The translations under genes and the position numbers were made by a program. Below are positions 54,273 through 63,279 of a stretch of DNA of 64,000 nt, one piece after another (position 1 is the stretch's first letter; each line of letters starts with the position of its first letter). Source of the DNA: Dysosmobacter sp. Marseille-Q4140 (GTDB lineage: Bacteria; Bacillota; Clostridia; Oscillospirales; Oscillospiraceae); assembly GCA_018228705.1 (NCBI GenBank), contig CP073694.1, positions 2,480,001 to 2,544,000 of the forward strand. Direction: 5' to 3'. Below the pieces are notes generated by a model. It did not search any database and had not been told where the DNA came from. It was given only the letters and a program-made list of their open reading frames with translations.

Positions 54273-54516
54273 GGGTCATATCCTCCTGTTCGGGATCGGC
54301 GGGAACCGCGTCCCGGCCGGGCACCATGCCGCCAGACAGCATGGCGGACAGCTGGGCCGGGGTCATGCGCACAGCGCGCACCATCTGGACGATCTCCAGA
54401 TTCTCCGCCTCGGTTTTCTGCGCTTCCAGGGCCTTCAGCTTTTCCTGCTGTTCCGCGATCTTCTCGCGGGTCTTGGCGATCTCCTGGTCAATGCGCTCGA
54501 TTTTGTTTTTAGCCAT
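54262..54516 (-). CDS. DUF4315 coiled-coil protein
   Basis: This 84-residue protein starts at ATG 54514-54516 behind GGAGTG. A coiled coil (RIDQEIAKTREKIAEQQEKL) is followed by MTPAQLSAMLSGGMVPG, the DUF4315 pattern. It overlaps the CD1107-like gene by 11 bases. Confidence 0.82.
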   Translation of the reverse strand: MAKNKIERIDQEIAKTREKIAEQQEKLKALEAQKTEAENLEIVQMVRAVRMTPAQLSAMLSGGMVPGRDAVPADPEQEDMTHEE

Positions 54517-54549
54517 AGTCAAATCACTCCTATTCTTCATAAAAATTTG

Positions 54550-56295
54550 TCACCAGTTCATCAAGCCGTAGCCCTTGATGCACTCGTAGGTCAGGGAATA
54601 ACTCTTGATTTTGCAGGCGTCGCCGGAATTACCCTCTACGGTGTAAACCCGGCTGCCGTCGGTGCCCACTACGATGCCCACATGGTCGGCGCTGCCATCC
54701 AAGTCCCAATCGAAGAAGATAGCGTCGCCTGGGGCGATGTTGGCGTAATCCCGCCCGCCCCATTGTCCGTGCGACTGGAACCAGGGGATGCCCTGGGACT
54801 GGCAGGCGGCAAAGCGCGGCTCGGAAAGGCCCATCTGGCCGTAACACCAGGACACGAAGCAAGCGCACCACTCCACGCGGGAATTAAAGCCGTACCAGCT
54901 CCAATAGGGCTGGCCGCCCACGTTGCCCACCTGGCTTTTGGCGATGTCCACCACCGCCTGATTGCCGGGACGGGTGCCGTTTACGAACTCCACACCGGCC
55001 AAACTCTCGGAATCGCTGGTGTCGGCGGAACCACCGCCGAAGATCAGCGGCTTGTTGCCCAGCGTCTGCCGGTACACCTGGTACATTTCCAGTTGTTCCG
55101 CTGTCAGCAGCTCCGAAGCCACAGAGGATATGGGCTTGCTGGTGAGGGTGACATTTAAGATGTAGTAGTTGTAGGGCACCTCAACGTCATATTCGTTGCC
55201 CTCGCTGTCCGTCCGGGTTTCAGTGCGGTAGCGCACCTCCACTTCCTCGGTCAGCGTCAGCTCATACTGTGCCGCAAACACCCGGTCCAGCTCGGCCTGG
55301 GCGCTCGCCTGCGTGTAGCCTTGCAGCACGGCGGACAGATAGGCCGCCAGCTCATGGGGGTCATGGCCGATCATATCCAGGTCATAGCGGTACTCGTCAT
55401 ACCCTGGGTGGCTGCTCTCGATGTTGTCGATCTCGGCTTGCAGCGCCGCCTCCTTGGCGGCATAGTCGGCCTCCACCGCCACCAGCTCCGGGTCATCGGA
55501 GGGGTAGGTGGTGCCGGATATGGCTGAACCGATGCTCTGTGCCATCATGGAGCAGGAGGACATGGTGTTGAGCAGCAGGCAGACGATCAGAAACAGCGCC
55601 AGGGCGATGCCGAAGCCTTTCTTGTGACGCATCACATAGGCCCCGGCCTGCTGGGCCTTCTCCTTGACCGTCTTGGCCGCCTTGCCGGTGGCCTCCGCAG
55701 TCTTGGCGGTATTCCCGGCAGCCTGACCGGCGCGCTTGGCGGCGGCGTACTGCTTTTTAATCTGCTGTTTCTGCTGCCAGCGGGAAATGGGGTTGCTGGC
55801 AAGCTGGGGGTTCTCCTGCAAAGACTTCTGATACAGGGCGTTCACGTTGGCCTTTTCCAGCCGCCGCTCCGCCTGGGCCGCCTTGCGGTAGGGTTTCAGC
55901 TTATGGCTGCGGTAGCCCTCCTGCACCAGATGTACGCCGGTCTCCACCGCTTCCTCGGACTTGTGGGCGCTCTCCACGCCCACATTGTCCTGTTCAGTCT
56001 CCCGGATTTCCTTGTGGATTTTCCCCGTCACAGCGTTGGCGGGCGCATCTCGCACCGCATGAGACAACTTGGAGGGCGGTTTTTTCTTATCCACTTCCTC
56101 AAATTTGAGACGGACGGTTTTCTTGCCGGTGGCCGGGTCCACGACCGTTTCCCTGGTCTTGACCGTTTTTTTCGGGATTTTGGCCTGCGCCTTATCCGCT
56201 TTGGCGGCGGCCTTCTCCGCCTTGCGGATGGGCTTCTCCAGCGCCGGGTCAGCCCGTTCCTCGTCCGTAAAGCGCAGGCGCGGTTCCTTAGTCAA
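54550..56295 (-). CDS. CD1108-family peptidoglycan hydrolase (CHAP domain)
   Basis: This 581-residue protein has a basic cytosolic N-terminus (about 1-225), one membrane segment (GFGIALALFLIVCLLLNTMS), an extracellular region and a C-terminal CHAP domain with Cys in VEWCACFVSW (near 476) and His in ADHVGIV (near 535). It opens the cell wall for the conjugation channel, like VirB1/Tn916 ORF14. The start is probably TTG 56293-56295 after GGGGGA, overlapping the upstream stop by eight bases. Confidence 0.87.
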   Translation of the reverse strand: MTKEPRLRFTDEERADPALEKPIRKAEKAAAKADKAQAKIPKKTVKTRETVVDPATGKKTVRLKFEEVDKKKPPSKLSHAVRDAPANAVTGKIHKEIRETEQDNVGVESAHKSEEAVETGVHLVQEGYRSHKLKPYRKAAQAERRLEKANVNALYQKSLQENPQLASNPISRWQQKQQIKKQYAAAKRAGQAAGNTAKTAEATGKAAKTVKEKAQQAGAYVMRHKKGFGIALALFLIVCLLLNTMSSCSMMAQSIGSAISGTTYPSDDPELVAVEADYAAKEAALQAEIDNIESSHPGYDEYRYDLDMIGHDPHELAAYLSAVLQGYTQASAQAELDRVFAAQYELTLTEEVEVRYRTETRTDSEGNEYDVEVPYNYYILNVTLTSKPISSVASELLTAEQLEMYQVYRQTLGNKPLIFGGGSADTSDSESLAGVEFVNGTRPGNQAVVDIAKSQVGNVGGQPYWSWYGFNSRVEWCACFVSWCYGQMGLSEPRFAACQSQGIPWFQSHGQWGGRDYANIAPGDAIFFDWDLDGSADHVGIVVGTDGSRVYTVEGNSGDACKIKSYSLTYECIKGYGLMNW

Positions 56296-56674
56296 ACCAT
56301 TCCCCCAGCATCAGGGAGGCCATCATGTAGCGCAGTTCCACATAGAGAACCAGCCCCAGGGGACCGCCGGAGGGATGCCGGAGCAGATGGGCGTAGATCT
56401 GCGCCACCAGATTCGCCAGCAGCTCCATCTGGTCCCCCTCAAAGATGATGACGCTGGGGGCATCGGGAACGCCGTTCACGGCGCACCAGATTTCCGTCAG
56501 GCGCAGCAGCCCGGCCTCGCCGTCCCCGGTCAGTTCCGCCGCCTGATTCGCCGCCGTGCGGGTCTCACTGACAGCATCCGCCAGTTCGGTAAGCAGGTTG
56601 GCGCGCTGTTCGTCCTGCGCCGCCTCAAAAAACATCATAGAATTCAGTTCACAGGTATTGGGTTTCATGGTCAT
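56288..56674 (-). CDS. Conserved ICE protein (DUF3851-like)
   Basis: The 128-residue helical protein (MTMKPNTCELNSMMFFEAAQ) has no catalytic motif. Its ATG overlaps the virB4 stop by four bases. Similar proteins occupy this position in Tn1549-like operons. The family name is a guess. Confidence 0.65.
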   Translation of the reverse strand: MTMKPNTCELNSMMFFEAAQDEQRANLLTELADAVSETRTAANQAAELTGDGEAGLLRLTEIWCAVNGVPDAPSVIIFEGDQMELLANLVAQIYAHLLRHPSGGPLGLVLYVELRYMMASLMLGEWFD

Positions 56675-59115
56675 TCAGCCTCCTTTTTCAGTTCCTGGGG
56701 TTTGGTGGTCATAATGCGGTACAGCTCGGTATTCTTCGGGAAGTGGTCCACAAAGGGCAGGATGGTCGCGCCGTAGAACAGCAGCCCCTCGCCCTCGCCG
56801 GAGTGGGTCACATAGGACAGCTGATGCGGAGAAATGCCCAGCTGCTTGGCCAGAATCTGCCGGTCCCCGCCAGCCTGGTTGAGCATATACACGAAGTCGG
56901 AGTTCTCAAAGATGTTCTCCACCTCGCGGGAAGAAAGCAGGTCTTTGACGTTCTGCGTGATGCCGGTGGGGATGCCGCCCCACTTGCGGAACCGCTTCCA
57001 AATCTCCACCGTATAGGCGGCGGTCTGTTCCTCTTTCAAGAGCAGGTGCATCTCGTCGATGTAGTAGCGGGTGGACTTATGGGCGGCGCGGTTGATGGTG
57101 ACACGGTTCCACACCTGGTCCTGGACCACCAGCATCCCGATCTTTTTGAGCTGCTTTCCCAGCTCCTTGATGTCGTAACAGACGATGCGGTTGTGAATGT
57201 CCACATTGCTCTGGTGGTTGAACACGTTGAGGGAGCCGGTGACGTAGATTTCCAGCGCCGTGGCGATGTACTGGGCCTCTTTCTCGTCCTGCGCCCGCAG
57301 CAGGTTGTAAAGGTCCTCCAAAATCGGCATATTCTCCGGGCGCGGGTCATTGAGGTACTCCTGATAGACCAGCCGCACACAGCGGTCGATGATGGTTTTC
57401 TGCACCGGCTGCAAGCCCTCCTTGCCGCCCACAATCAGCTCACACAAGCTGAGAATGAAGTCAGACTTGAGGGACAGCGGGCTTTCATCGTCCGAGTAGT
57501 CCAGGTTCAGGTCCATCGGGTTGATGTAGTTGCTGCTGGTGGGCGAAATCTTGATGACCTGCCCGTGCAGGCGCTCCACCAGGGGCGCGTACTCGGCCTC
57601 CGGGTCGCAGATGATGATGTCATCGCTGGTGAGCAGGAAGCAGTTGGCGATCTCGCGCTTGGCGGAAAAGCTCTTGCCGGAACCCGGCGTGCCGAGAATC
57701 AGGCCGTTGGGATTTTTCAAGAGCTTCCGGTCCACCATGATAAGGTTGTTGGACAGGGCGTTGATGCCGTAGTACAGTGCCTCCTTGCCGCTCTGGAACA
57801 ACTCCTGGGTGGTGAACGGAACAAAGATGGCCGTGGAGCTGGTGGTCAGCCCCCGCTGAATCTCGATCTGATTGAGGCCCAGGGGCAGAGAGGACATCAG
57901 CCCTTCCTCCTGCTGGAAGTCAAGCCGGGTCAGCTGGCAGTTGTACTTCTGCGCGATGCTGGATGCCTGGAAGATGTTGTTGTCCAGCTGCCGGGGATTG
58001 TCCGCCGTGTTCAGCACCAGGAAGGTAACCAGAAACATTCGCTCGTTGCGGCTCTGCAAATCCTGCAAGAGCTTTTTGGCCTCATTGCCGTAGGTAGCAA
58101 GGTCGCTCGGAATGATGTCCATATCGTATCCGGCACGGACGGCCTTTTTCTGTTCCTCGATCTTGCTGCGGTCCAGGTCAGTGATTTTCCGCTTGACCGT
58201 CTTGATGGCCTTGATCTGGTCCACCGACTGGATGTGCAGGCTGACGATCAGAGAGCTTTCCATATCCAGAAAATCTGCCAGCATCCGGTCGTTCAGCTCC
58301 GGGGCCAAAATCTGCAAAAAAGAAACAGCTCCGTATTTTTTCCCCATACGGAACTGCTTGCCGGTGCGGAACTCGAAGCCGGACGGCGCGATAAAGTCCT
58401 TGGTGGACAGACCGGACGGAGCCAGCCACTCCCACTCAAACCGGAACGGAATCTGTTCGTCCATGTGGAAGATTCCGTGGAACTGGGCCAGCCGCGCCTT
58501 GCCGTCCAACACCTCGGCGGCCACGCCCAGGCGCTTGAAGTTGTTGAGAATGTCGGTTTCGATGCGCTCCAGCCGGGGCTTGGCGGCCTTGAGACTGTCC
58601 GCCTCGATGCTGAAGGTCAGATACTTGGTCTTGATAAGGCCATTGTTGCCCCGCGCCAGCTGGTTTTGCAGCATGGTGGTGTACTCCGTCCGAATGCTGT
58701 CAAAATCATCGCCCTGGAGGGGGATGTTGATAGCGCGGGCGAAGGTTTCCTCCGAGGCCACGAGGTTCAGAAAAGACAGCTGGAACTGAATCGAGCTGTC
58801 GAAGTAGTTGAGAAAATCACACCAGCCCTCAAAAATCGCGGTCTTGTCCTCGTTCTGCGAGAGCTGGTAATTGATGTCCTGGAACTGGACGGTTTTCGTG
58901 TAGCGGCCATCCGCCACCTTGCAGATGCCGTCCGGCCACATCCGCTCATAGGGGATGCTGTCCTGGGCCGATTTTTCCTTTTTATCCGTGCGGTTGGCGC
59001 GGGCAATCGCTGCCTCGATCTGTTTTCGCTCGGCGCGGGACAGCTTACGCCGGGTTTTTATCTGCGGTTCCGCCTTTTCGTTTTGCCGCTTTTTCTTTTC
59101 CGCGAACAATGTCAT
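56671..59115 (-). CDS. virB4: VirB4 family conjugation ATPase
   Basis: This 814-residue ATPase starts at ATG 59113-59115 behind AGGAGG. Walker A is GTPGSGKSFS (near 478), Walker B DDIIICDPEAEY, and later motifs include HLLLKEEQ and GGIPTGITQNVKDLL. It powers assembly of the transfer channel and substrate passage. It overlaps the PrgI gene by 71 bases, a long overlap for this operon. Confidence 0.93.
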   Translation of the reverse strand: MTLFAEKKKRQNEKAEPQIKTRRKLSRAERKQIEAAIARANRTDKKEKSAQDSIPYERMWPDGICKVADGRYTKTVQFQDINYQLSQNEDKTAIFEGWCDFLNYFDSSIQFQLSFLNLVASEETFARAINIPLQGDDFDSIRTEYTTMLQNQLARGNNGLIKTKYLTFSIEADSLKAAKPRLERIETDILNNFKRLGVAAEVLDGKARLAQFHGIFHMDEQIPFRFEWEWLAPSGLSTKDFIAPSGFEFRTGKQFRMGKKYGAVSFLQILAPELNDRMLADFLDMESSLIVSLHIQSVDQIKAIKTVKRKITDLDRSKIEEQKKAVRAGYDMDIIPSDLATYGNEAKKLLQDLQSRNERMFLVTFLVLNTADNPRQLDNNIFQASSIAQKYNCQLTRLDFQQEEGLMSSLPLGLNQIEIQRGLTTSSTAIFVPFTTQELFQSGKEALYYGINALSNNLIMVDRKLLKNPNGLILGTPGSGKSFSAKREIANCFLLTSDDIIICDPEAEYAPLVERLHGQVIKISPTSSNYINPMDLNLDYSDDESPLSLKSDFILSLCELIVGGKEGLQPVQKTIIDRCVRLVYQEYLNDPRPENMPILEDLYNLLRAQDEKEAQYIATALEIYVTGSLNVFNHQSNVDIHNRIVCYDIKELGKQLKKIGMLVVQDQVWNRVTINRAAHKSTRYYIDEMHLLLKEEQTAAYTVEIWKRFRKWGGIPTGITQNVKDLLSSREVENIFENSDFVYMLNQAGGDRQILAKQLGISPHQLSYVTHSGEGEGLLFYGATILPFVDHFPKNTELYRIMTTKPQELKKEAE

Positions 59116-59461
59116 ACACCTCCTTGTCGAGTTTTGCCTGCCGCTCCAGAGCGGCATAGAAGTTATTGGTCTTAAACGGGCGCTGCTTGGGCCGGATGAC
59201 CGCCACCTTGAGGATGTTGCCCACGATCTTTTCCAGGGGCTGGCCGTGCTTTTCGTACATCGCCAGCATGAAGAAGGGCAGCATGACCAGCATCATGCAC
59301 ATGGCAGCCACGCTGTTTCCCGCAGGCTCCCGGAGCAAAAAGAACAGCGGCACGCCGATGAGCGCCCCGCTGCCGAAGCAGACCAGCTGCCTCTTGGTTA
59401 AATTGAACGCGACCTTGGTTTTGACTTTCGTCAGGTCTTTGGGTACGGGTACATAAGCCAT
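59045..59461 (-). CDS. prgI: PrgI family (VirB3-like) channel protein
   Basis: This 138-residue protein (MAYVPVPKDLTKVKTKVAFN) has two membrane segments (QLVCFGSGALIGVPLFFLL, SVAAMCMMLVMLPFFMLAMY) and a basic tail. PrgI proteins sit beside VirB4 in the inner membrane. Its last 71 bases also encode the start of VirB4. Confidence 0.88.
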   Translation of the reverse strand: MAYVPVPKDLTKVKTKVAFNLTKRQLVCFGSGALIGVPLFFLLREPAGNSVAAMCMMLVMLPFFMLAMYEKHGQPLEKIVGNILKVAVIRPKQRPFKTNNFYAALERQAKLDKEVYDIVRGKEKAAKRKGGTADKNPA

Positions 59462-59482
59462 TTTCGGGTTCCTCCTTCCTGG

Positions 59483-60352
59483 TTAATGTGCATTGAACAC
59501 GGATTTTGCGAGGCTGCCGGTCTTAAAGAGGGTAAAGCACAACAGGACCGTGTAGCCCACGCAGCTCCAGATGGCCATGATAATGTCATCCTCGGTGGCG
59601 ATGTTCTGCACCAGAACGGCGTAGATCGCCACGCAGACGATGATGAGAAATGCCTGAAATCCCAGGGCGATCAAAGAGCGCAGATAGTTCTGGCCCATAC
59701 CGCCCCATTCCTTGCCCATCATGGTGGCCATAGGGATCGGGGCCACGGACGTGACAAGGTAAATCTCAATCATACGGCCATAGATCACGATAAAGATACA
59801 AATATACAGCGCCCACATGGTAATGCCGATAAAGAGCGACTGGAACCACAAGCCGAACAGCGGCCCCAGTTCCATATCCATCAGCCGGGACTCCATATCG
59901 GTCATGACAGAGGAGATGTCGATGGAAGCGTCGGAACCGATGATGCCCGCCGCCTGCGCCACCACGCTTTGGGCGGCGTCAAACACGCCCATCACGATGT
60001 TCCATGTGTTGGTGACAATCAGGATGGCTGCGGCGGATTTGAACACCCACTTGAAGATCATCCAGGTGTCCACATCATGCAGGTTGTTTCGGTCGGTAAT
60101 CATCTGAATCAGTTCCAGCGTCATCACGATGGCCAGGATCACACCTGCAATCGGCACCATGATGGTGTTGGACAGATTCTGGATCATGCTGAAAATGTCA
60201 CCGTTCCACGCCTGCGGCGTTTGCCCCACCTGCACGGATATATCCGCTACCTGCTGGTTCACGCTGTCGAACATCCCCGATAGGTTGCTCATAATGCCGC
60301 CCACCAACATTTCCTTGAGCCAGTTGGTAAGGGCATCCAGTAAGAAATCCAT
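59483..60352 (-). CDS. VirB6/TrbL-like polytopic channel protein
   Basis: This 289-residue protein has about six membrane segments (IMVPIAGVILAIVMTLELIQ, AAAILIVTNTWNIVMGVFDA, IGITMWALYICIFIVIYGRM) and starts at ATG 60350-60352 behind GGAGG. It matches the CD0411-like membrane component of Tn1549-type systems, equivalent to VirB6. Confidence 0.85.
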   Translation of the reverse strand: MDFLLDALTNWLKEMLVGGIMSNLSGMFDSVNQQVADISVQVGQTPQAWNGDIFSMIQNLSNTIMVPIAGVILAIVMTLELIQMITDRNNLHDVDTWMIFKWVFKSAAAILIVTNTWNIVMGVFDAAQSVVAQAAGIIGSDASIDISSVMTDMESRLMDMELGPLFGLWFQSLFIGITMWALYICIFIVIYGRMIEIYLVTSVAPIPMATMMGKEWGGMGQNYLRSLIALGFQAFLIIVCVAIYAVLVQNIATEDDIIMAIWSCVGYTVLLCFTLFKTGSLAKSVFNAH

Positions 60353-60433
60353 ACGGTGCTAACCTCCTTTCAGCCGCCCCCGCTGGGGGCAGGGGCGGCA
60401 AGAGGATTTCTCAGGGCTGCTTGCGGGAAACGA

Positions 60434-60652
60434 TCAGACAGTGAACAGGCCGGACAGCAGGGGCACCAGCACCATGCCGACGATGGCGACGCCAGCGCCC
60501 GCCATGAGCTGCTTCATTCCCTGGCTTTTCGCGCCGGGGTTGTCATTGCCGTAACCTTCCAGCAGGTTGATGACGCCCCACACGCCGAGACCGGCACCCA
60601 GGGCAATGACGAGGGTCTGGAGAACGGTGATTGCCTGATTGAAAAATTCCAT
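60434..60652 (-). CDS. Maff2 family mobile element protein
   Basis: This 72-residue protein has two membrane segments (VLQTLVIALGAGLGVWGVIN, MKQLMAGAGVAIVGMVLVPL) separated by a short loop, the Maff2 pattern. Size and topology resemble VirB2-type subunits. A GC-rich hairpin (60370-60400) separates it from the VirB6-like gene. Confidence 0.88.
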   Translation of the reverse strand: MEFFNQAITVLQTLVIALGAGLGVWGVINLLEGYGNDNPGAKSQGMKQLMAGAGVAIVGMVLVPLLSGLFTV

Positions 60653-60864
60653 AAATAAAGTTGGCCGGAATCAGTTTGAACAGTTTGATTTAGTCATGGT
60701 TCATAGGCATACAAAAGCCGGACAATCGCCCCGGTGTCCGGGGTCCGATTCCGGCCTTCCTCCTTTTTCATTATTTTTATAGAGATCGTCCGCTTTGTAC
60801 GCCGATGGCCCCTTTTGGGGCGGTTGAGGCGGATAGATACGATCACTCCCTTCACAGCGGAACA
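60653..60864 (-). other. virD4-Maff2 spacer with a long-range inverted repeat
   Basis: GGCCGGAATC (about 60751-60760) and GATTCCGGCC (about 60663-60672) can pair across about 80 bases. Inside lies the strong hairpin CCCCGG/CCGGGG and a six-codon frame (MPMNHD). A GGAGGAAGG lies at the outer edge. No other gene is seen in these 212 bases; a control leader for Maff2 is possible. Confidence 0.45.
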
Positions 60865-62694
60865 TCATTCATTGGCTGCGGCGTTGATCTCATACACGTC
60901 GCAGACCTCGTTGGGACGGAGCTTCAGCCGGGCCTTGAGATAGCCTTCGATGTCAAAGGCGTTTTTCGGGTCGGCGTCAGCGGTGTACTTGTAGTTGGGG
61001 TGCTGGGTGATGTCGTACTTGTCCGACAAAAACGGACGCACACCACGCAGCTGGAGGATGCACTTGCCGCCGTCCATGACGGCCAGCTCATCCTGGCTCA
61101 TCAGCTCTTTCCCCAGTTTTTGATAGTTAAGCGAGTGGGAAGTCTCCCGCCCACGGCTCTCGCCGGTGTTGTAGGTGTCGATTGTCTCCTTGCCCAGCAC
61201 GGCGGCCAGCTCCTTGAGGGTGGTCGGCTCCTTGCCGCCCAGAAAGATGGAGGTATCCATGTTGCCGATGATGGTATCGGCGTTGTCCTTGTAGATGGCC
61301 TTGAGCTGGGACTGTGCCTGCAACACCAGACAGGCGGAGATTTCACGGCTTCGGATGGTCGCCACCAGTTTCTCCAGCCGGGGAATCTGGCCGATGTTGG
61401 CGCACTCGTCAATGAGGCACCGCACATGGACCGGCAGCCGACCGCCGTACACATCGTCGGCCTTTTCACACAAGAGGTTAAACAGTTGGGTGTAGCACAT
61501 GGAGATCAGGAAGTTAAAGCTGTCGTCCGTGTCGCTCATAATGAGGAACAGGGCGGTTTTCCGGTCTCCCAGGGTGTCCAGCTCCAGCTCGTCGTAGGAT
61601 GTGACCTCCCGAAGCTCCGCGATGTCGAACACGGCCAGGCGCGCACCGCAGGAAATCAGGATCGACTTGGCTGTTTTGCCCGCCGCCAACTTGTATTTCT
61701 TATACTGGCGCACCGCAAAGTGGTTGGGCTTTCTGGATTCCAGCTCATCGAACATCAAGTCCACAGCATTTTTGTATTCTTCATCGTCCTCCCGGACCTC
61801 CATGCTGTTAATCATCTCGATGAGGGTGGAGAAGTTCTGTTCCTCTGCCGGGGCCTCGTAGTGGATATACCCGATGAGGGCGCAGTATAAAAGCGTTTCC
61901 GCCTTGACCCAGAAATCGTCTCCGGCCTTGCCCTCGCCTTTGGTGTTGGCGATCAGCGTTGTGACCAGCTTCAAGATGTCCTTTTCCGAGTGGATGTAGG
62001 CAAAGGGGTTGTAGTGCATGGACTTCTTGAAGTTGATGGTGTTCAGCACCCGAATCTGGTACGGCTCATAGATGACCTTGCCGCGCTTATCCTTCATGGG
62101 CTTGCCGTCCTTGCCCAGCTTGGGCGCACCCCGCTGGAGCATTTTGCCGCACTCCACCAGGATGGTGCCCTTGGGGTCGGTGACAACATAGCTGCTGTGC
62201 ATCTGCATCAGGTTCGGTTTCAGCCAAAAGCGGGTCTTGCCGGAACCGGAACCGCCGATCACCAGCACATTTTTGTTTCTGGCGGTCTTGGGGTCCTTGG
62301 GGCGGCTGTTCATGGTCAGGCTCTCGGTTTTTGTCAGGATGACGTTATTCTGGAACACCGGGTCGATGTAAGGGGCAATATCGTCATGGGTGCCCCAACG
62401 GGCGCTGCCGTACTCTACATTGTGGCGGTATTTCTTGGCGTTCTTGGATTTCAGGTACACCGCCAGCCGCAGGCCAGCGCCGCAGCACAGGCCCACAGCC
62501 AGGTCCAGCGGGTGCAGGCTGGGCCAGAAACTTTGCAGCGCTCCGGGCAGGACAGAGAACAGGGAAAGAAATTTCTCGGAAGCATTTGCCCCCGCAGCCA
62601 GCCGCCACGCCTCCCCGAAGTTGGTGGCGAACAGGCCCAGCAGGATATAGGGCAGGTTCAGAAGAACCAGCTTTTTCACATTCAGCTGCTTCAT
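60865..62694 (-). CDS. virD4: VirD4/TraG type IV coupling protein
   Basis: This 609-residue ATPase has two N-terminal membrane segments, Walker A GGSGSGKTRFW (near 151), Walker B CLIDECANIG (near 428) and an all-alpha domain between (ALIGYIHYEAPAEEQNF). It delivers the relaxase-DNA complex to the channel. Its ATG overlaps the pcfB stop by four bases. Confidence 0.93.
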   Translation of the reverse strand: MKQLNVKKLVLLNLPYILLGLFATNFGEAWRLAAGANASEKFLSLFSVLPGALQSFWPSLHPLDLAVGLCCGAGLRLAVYLKSKNAKKYRHNVEYGSARWGTHDDIAPYIDPVFQNNVILTKTESLTMNSRPKDPKTARNKNVLVIGGSGSGKTRFWLKPNLMQMHSSYVVTDPKGTILVECGKMLQRGAPKLGKDGKPMKDKRGKVIYEPYQIRVLNTINFKKSMHYNPFAYIHSEKDILKLVTTLIANTKGEGKAGDDFWVKAETLLYCALIGYIHYEAPAEEQNFSTLIEMINSMEVREDDEEYKNAVDLMFDELESRKPNHFAVRQYKKYKLAAGKTAKSILISCGARLAVFDIAELREVTSYDELELDTLGDRKTALFLIMSDTDDSFNFLISMCYTQLFNLLCEKADDVYGGRLPVHVRCLIDECANIGQIPRLEKLVATIRSREISACLVLQAQSQLKAIYKDNADTIIGNMDTSIFLGGKEPTTLKELAAVLGKETIDTYNTGESRGRETSHSLNYQKLGKELMSQDELAVMDGGKCILQLRGVRPFLSDKYDITQHPNYKYTADADPKNAFDIEGYLKARLKLRPNEVCDVYEINAAANE

Positions 62695-63191
62695 CGTTCC
62701 AGCTCCTTCCGCTTGTTCCGGTCCACAACCGCATTTTTGATAAGCGCCTTGAAGTGGCTGAGCTTGGCCAGCACCGACGGGCGCTCGCTGCGGTCTGCCT
62801 TCTTGACCTTCTTCTGGGTGTATTCCGAGAATGCAGCCGTCAGGGCGTCCGCATCGCGGGCCTTGAAGAAGATCAGATACTTGGGCGGGGAGCTGCTGCG
62901 GTCTTTTTTCACCGCATAGTCCACGCCGTACTTCCGGGCGATCTTCTCAAACTCCTTGATGGACGGATCGGTGATCTCGATGTTGGACACACCCTGATTC
63001 TGGCCGATCAGCTGCTTGACCGTCTGTTTGCCCTTGGGGGTGACGGGGGAATCCCGGCTGCGCTGCTTTTCCAGCTTTTTCTCCCTGCGGTGGGCCATGT
63101 ACTTGGTAACGGCGGCTTTCAGCAGCCGTCCGGTGAACTTGGTGCCGCTGACTACCAGCGTCAAAGTTCTGTTTTCTACTTCCTCCTGCAT
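62691..63191 (-). CDS. PcfB family (DUF3801) accessory protein
   Basis: The 166-residue basic protein (TKFTGRLLKAAVTKYMAHRR, KQTVKQLIGQNQGVSNIEIT, YGVDYAVKKDRSSSPPKYLI) matches the PcfB/DUF3801 family always found before VirD4 in Tn1549-type operons. In pCF10, PcfF and PcfG process DNA while PcfB-type proteins are less defined. Confidence 0.87.
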   Translation of the reverse strand: MQEEVENRTLTLVVSGTKFTGRLLKAAVTKYMAHRREKKLEKQRSRDSPVTPKGKQTVKQLIGQNQGVSNIEITDPSIKEFEKIARKYGVDYAVKKDRSSSPPKYLIFFKARDADALTAAFSEYTQKKVKKADRSERPSVLAKLSHFKALIKNAVVDRNKRKELER

Positions 63192-63279
63192 AGGTCATCG
63201 CCTCCTTTCTCCGGGGTTTGCAGGGGTGGCGCTTGATACTAAGGCGGGACCACCAGCCGCCGCAGCAGATGCCGGTGCC

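Noticed and set aside
56743..59175. 810-residue plus-strand frame opposite virB4
   Set aside because: Antisense shadow; VirB4 Walker motifs are on the minus strand.
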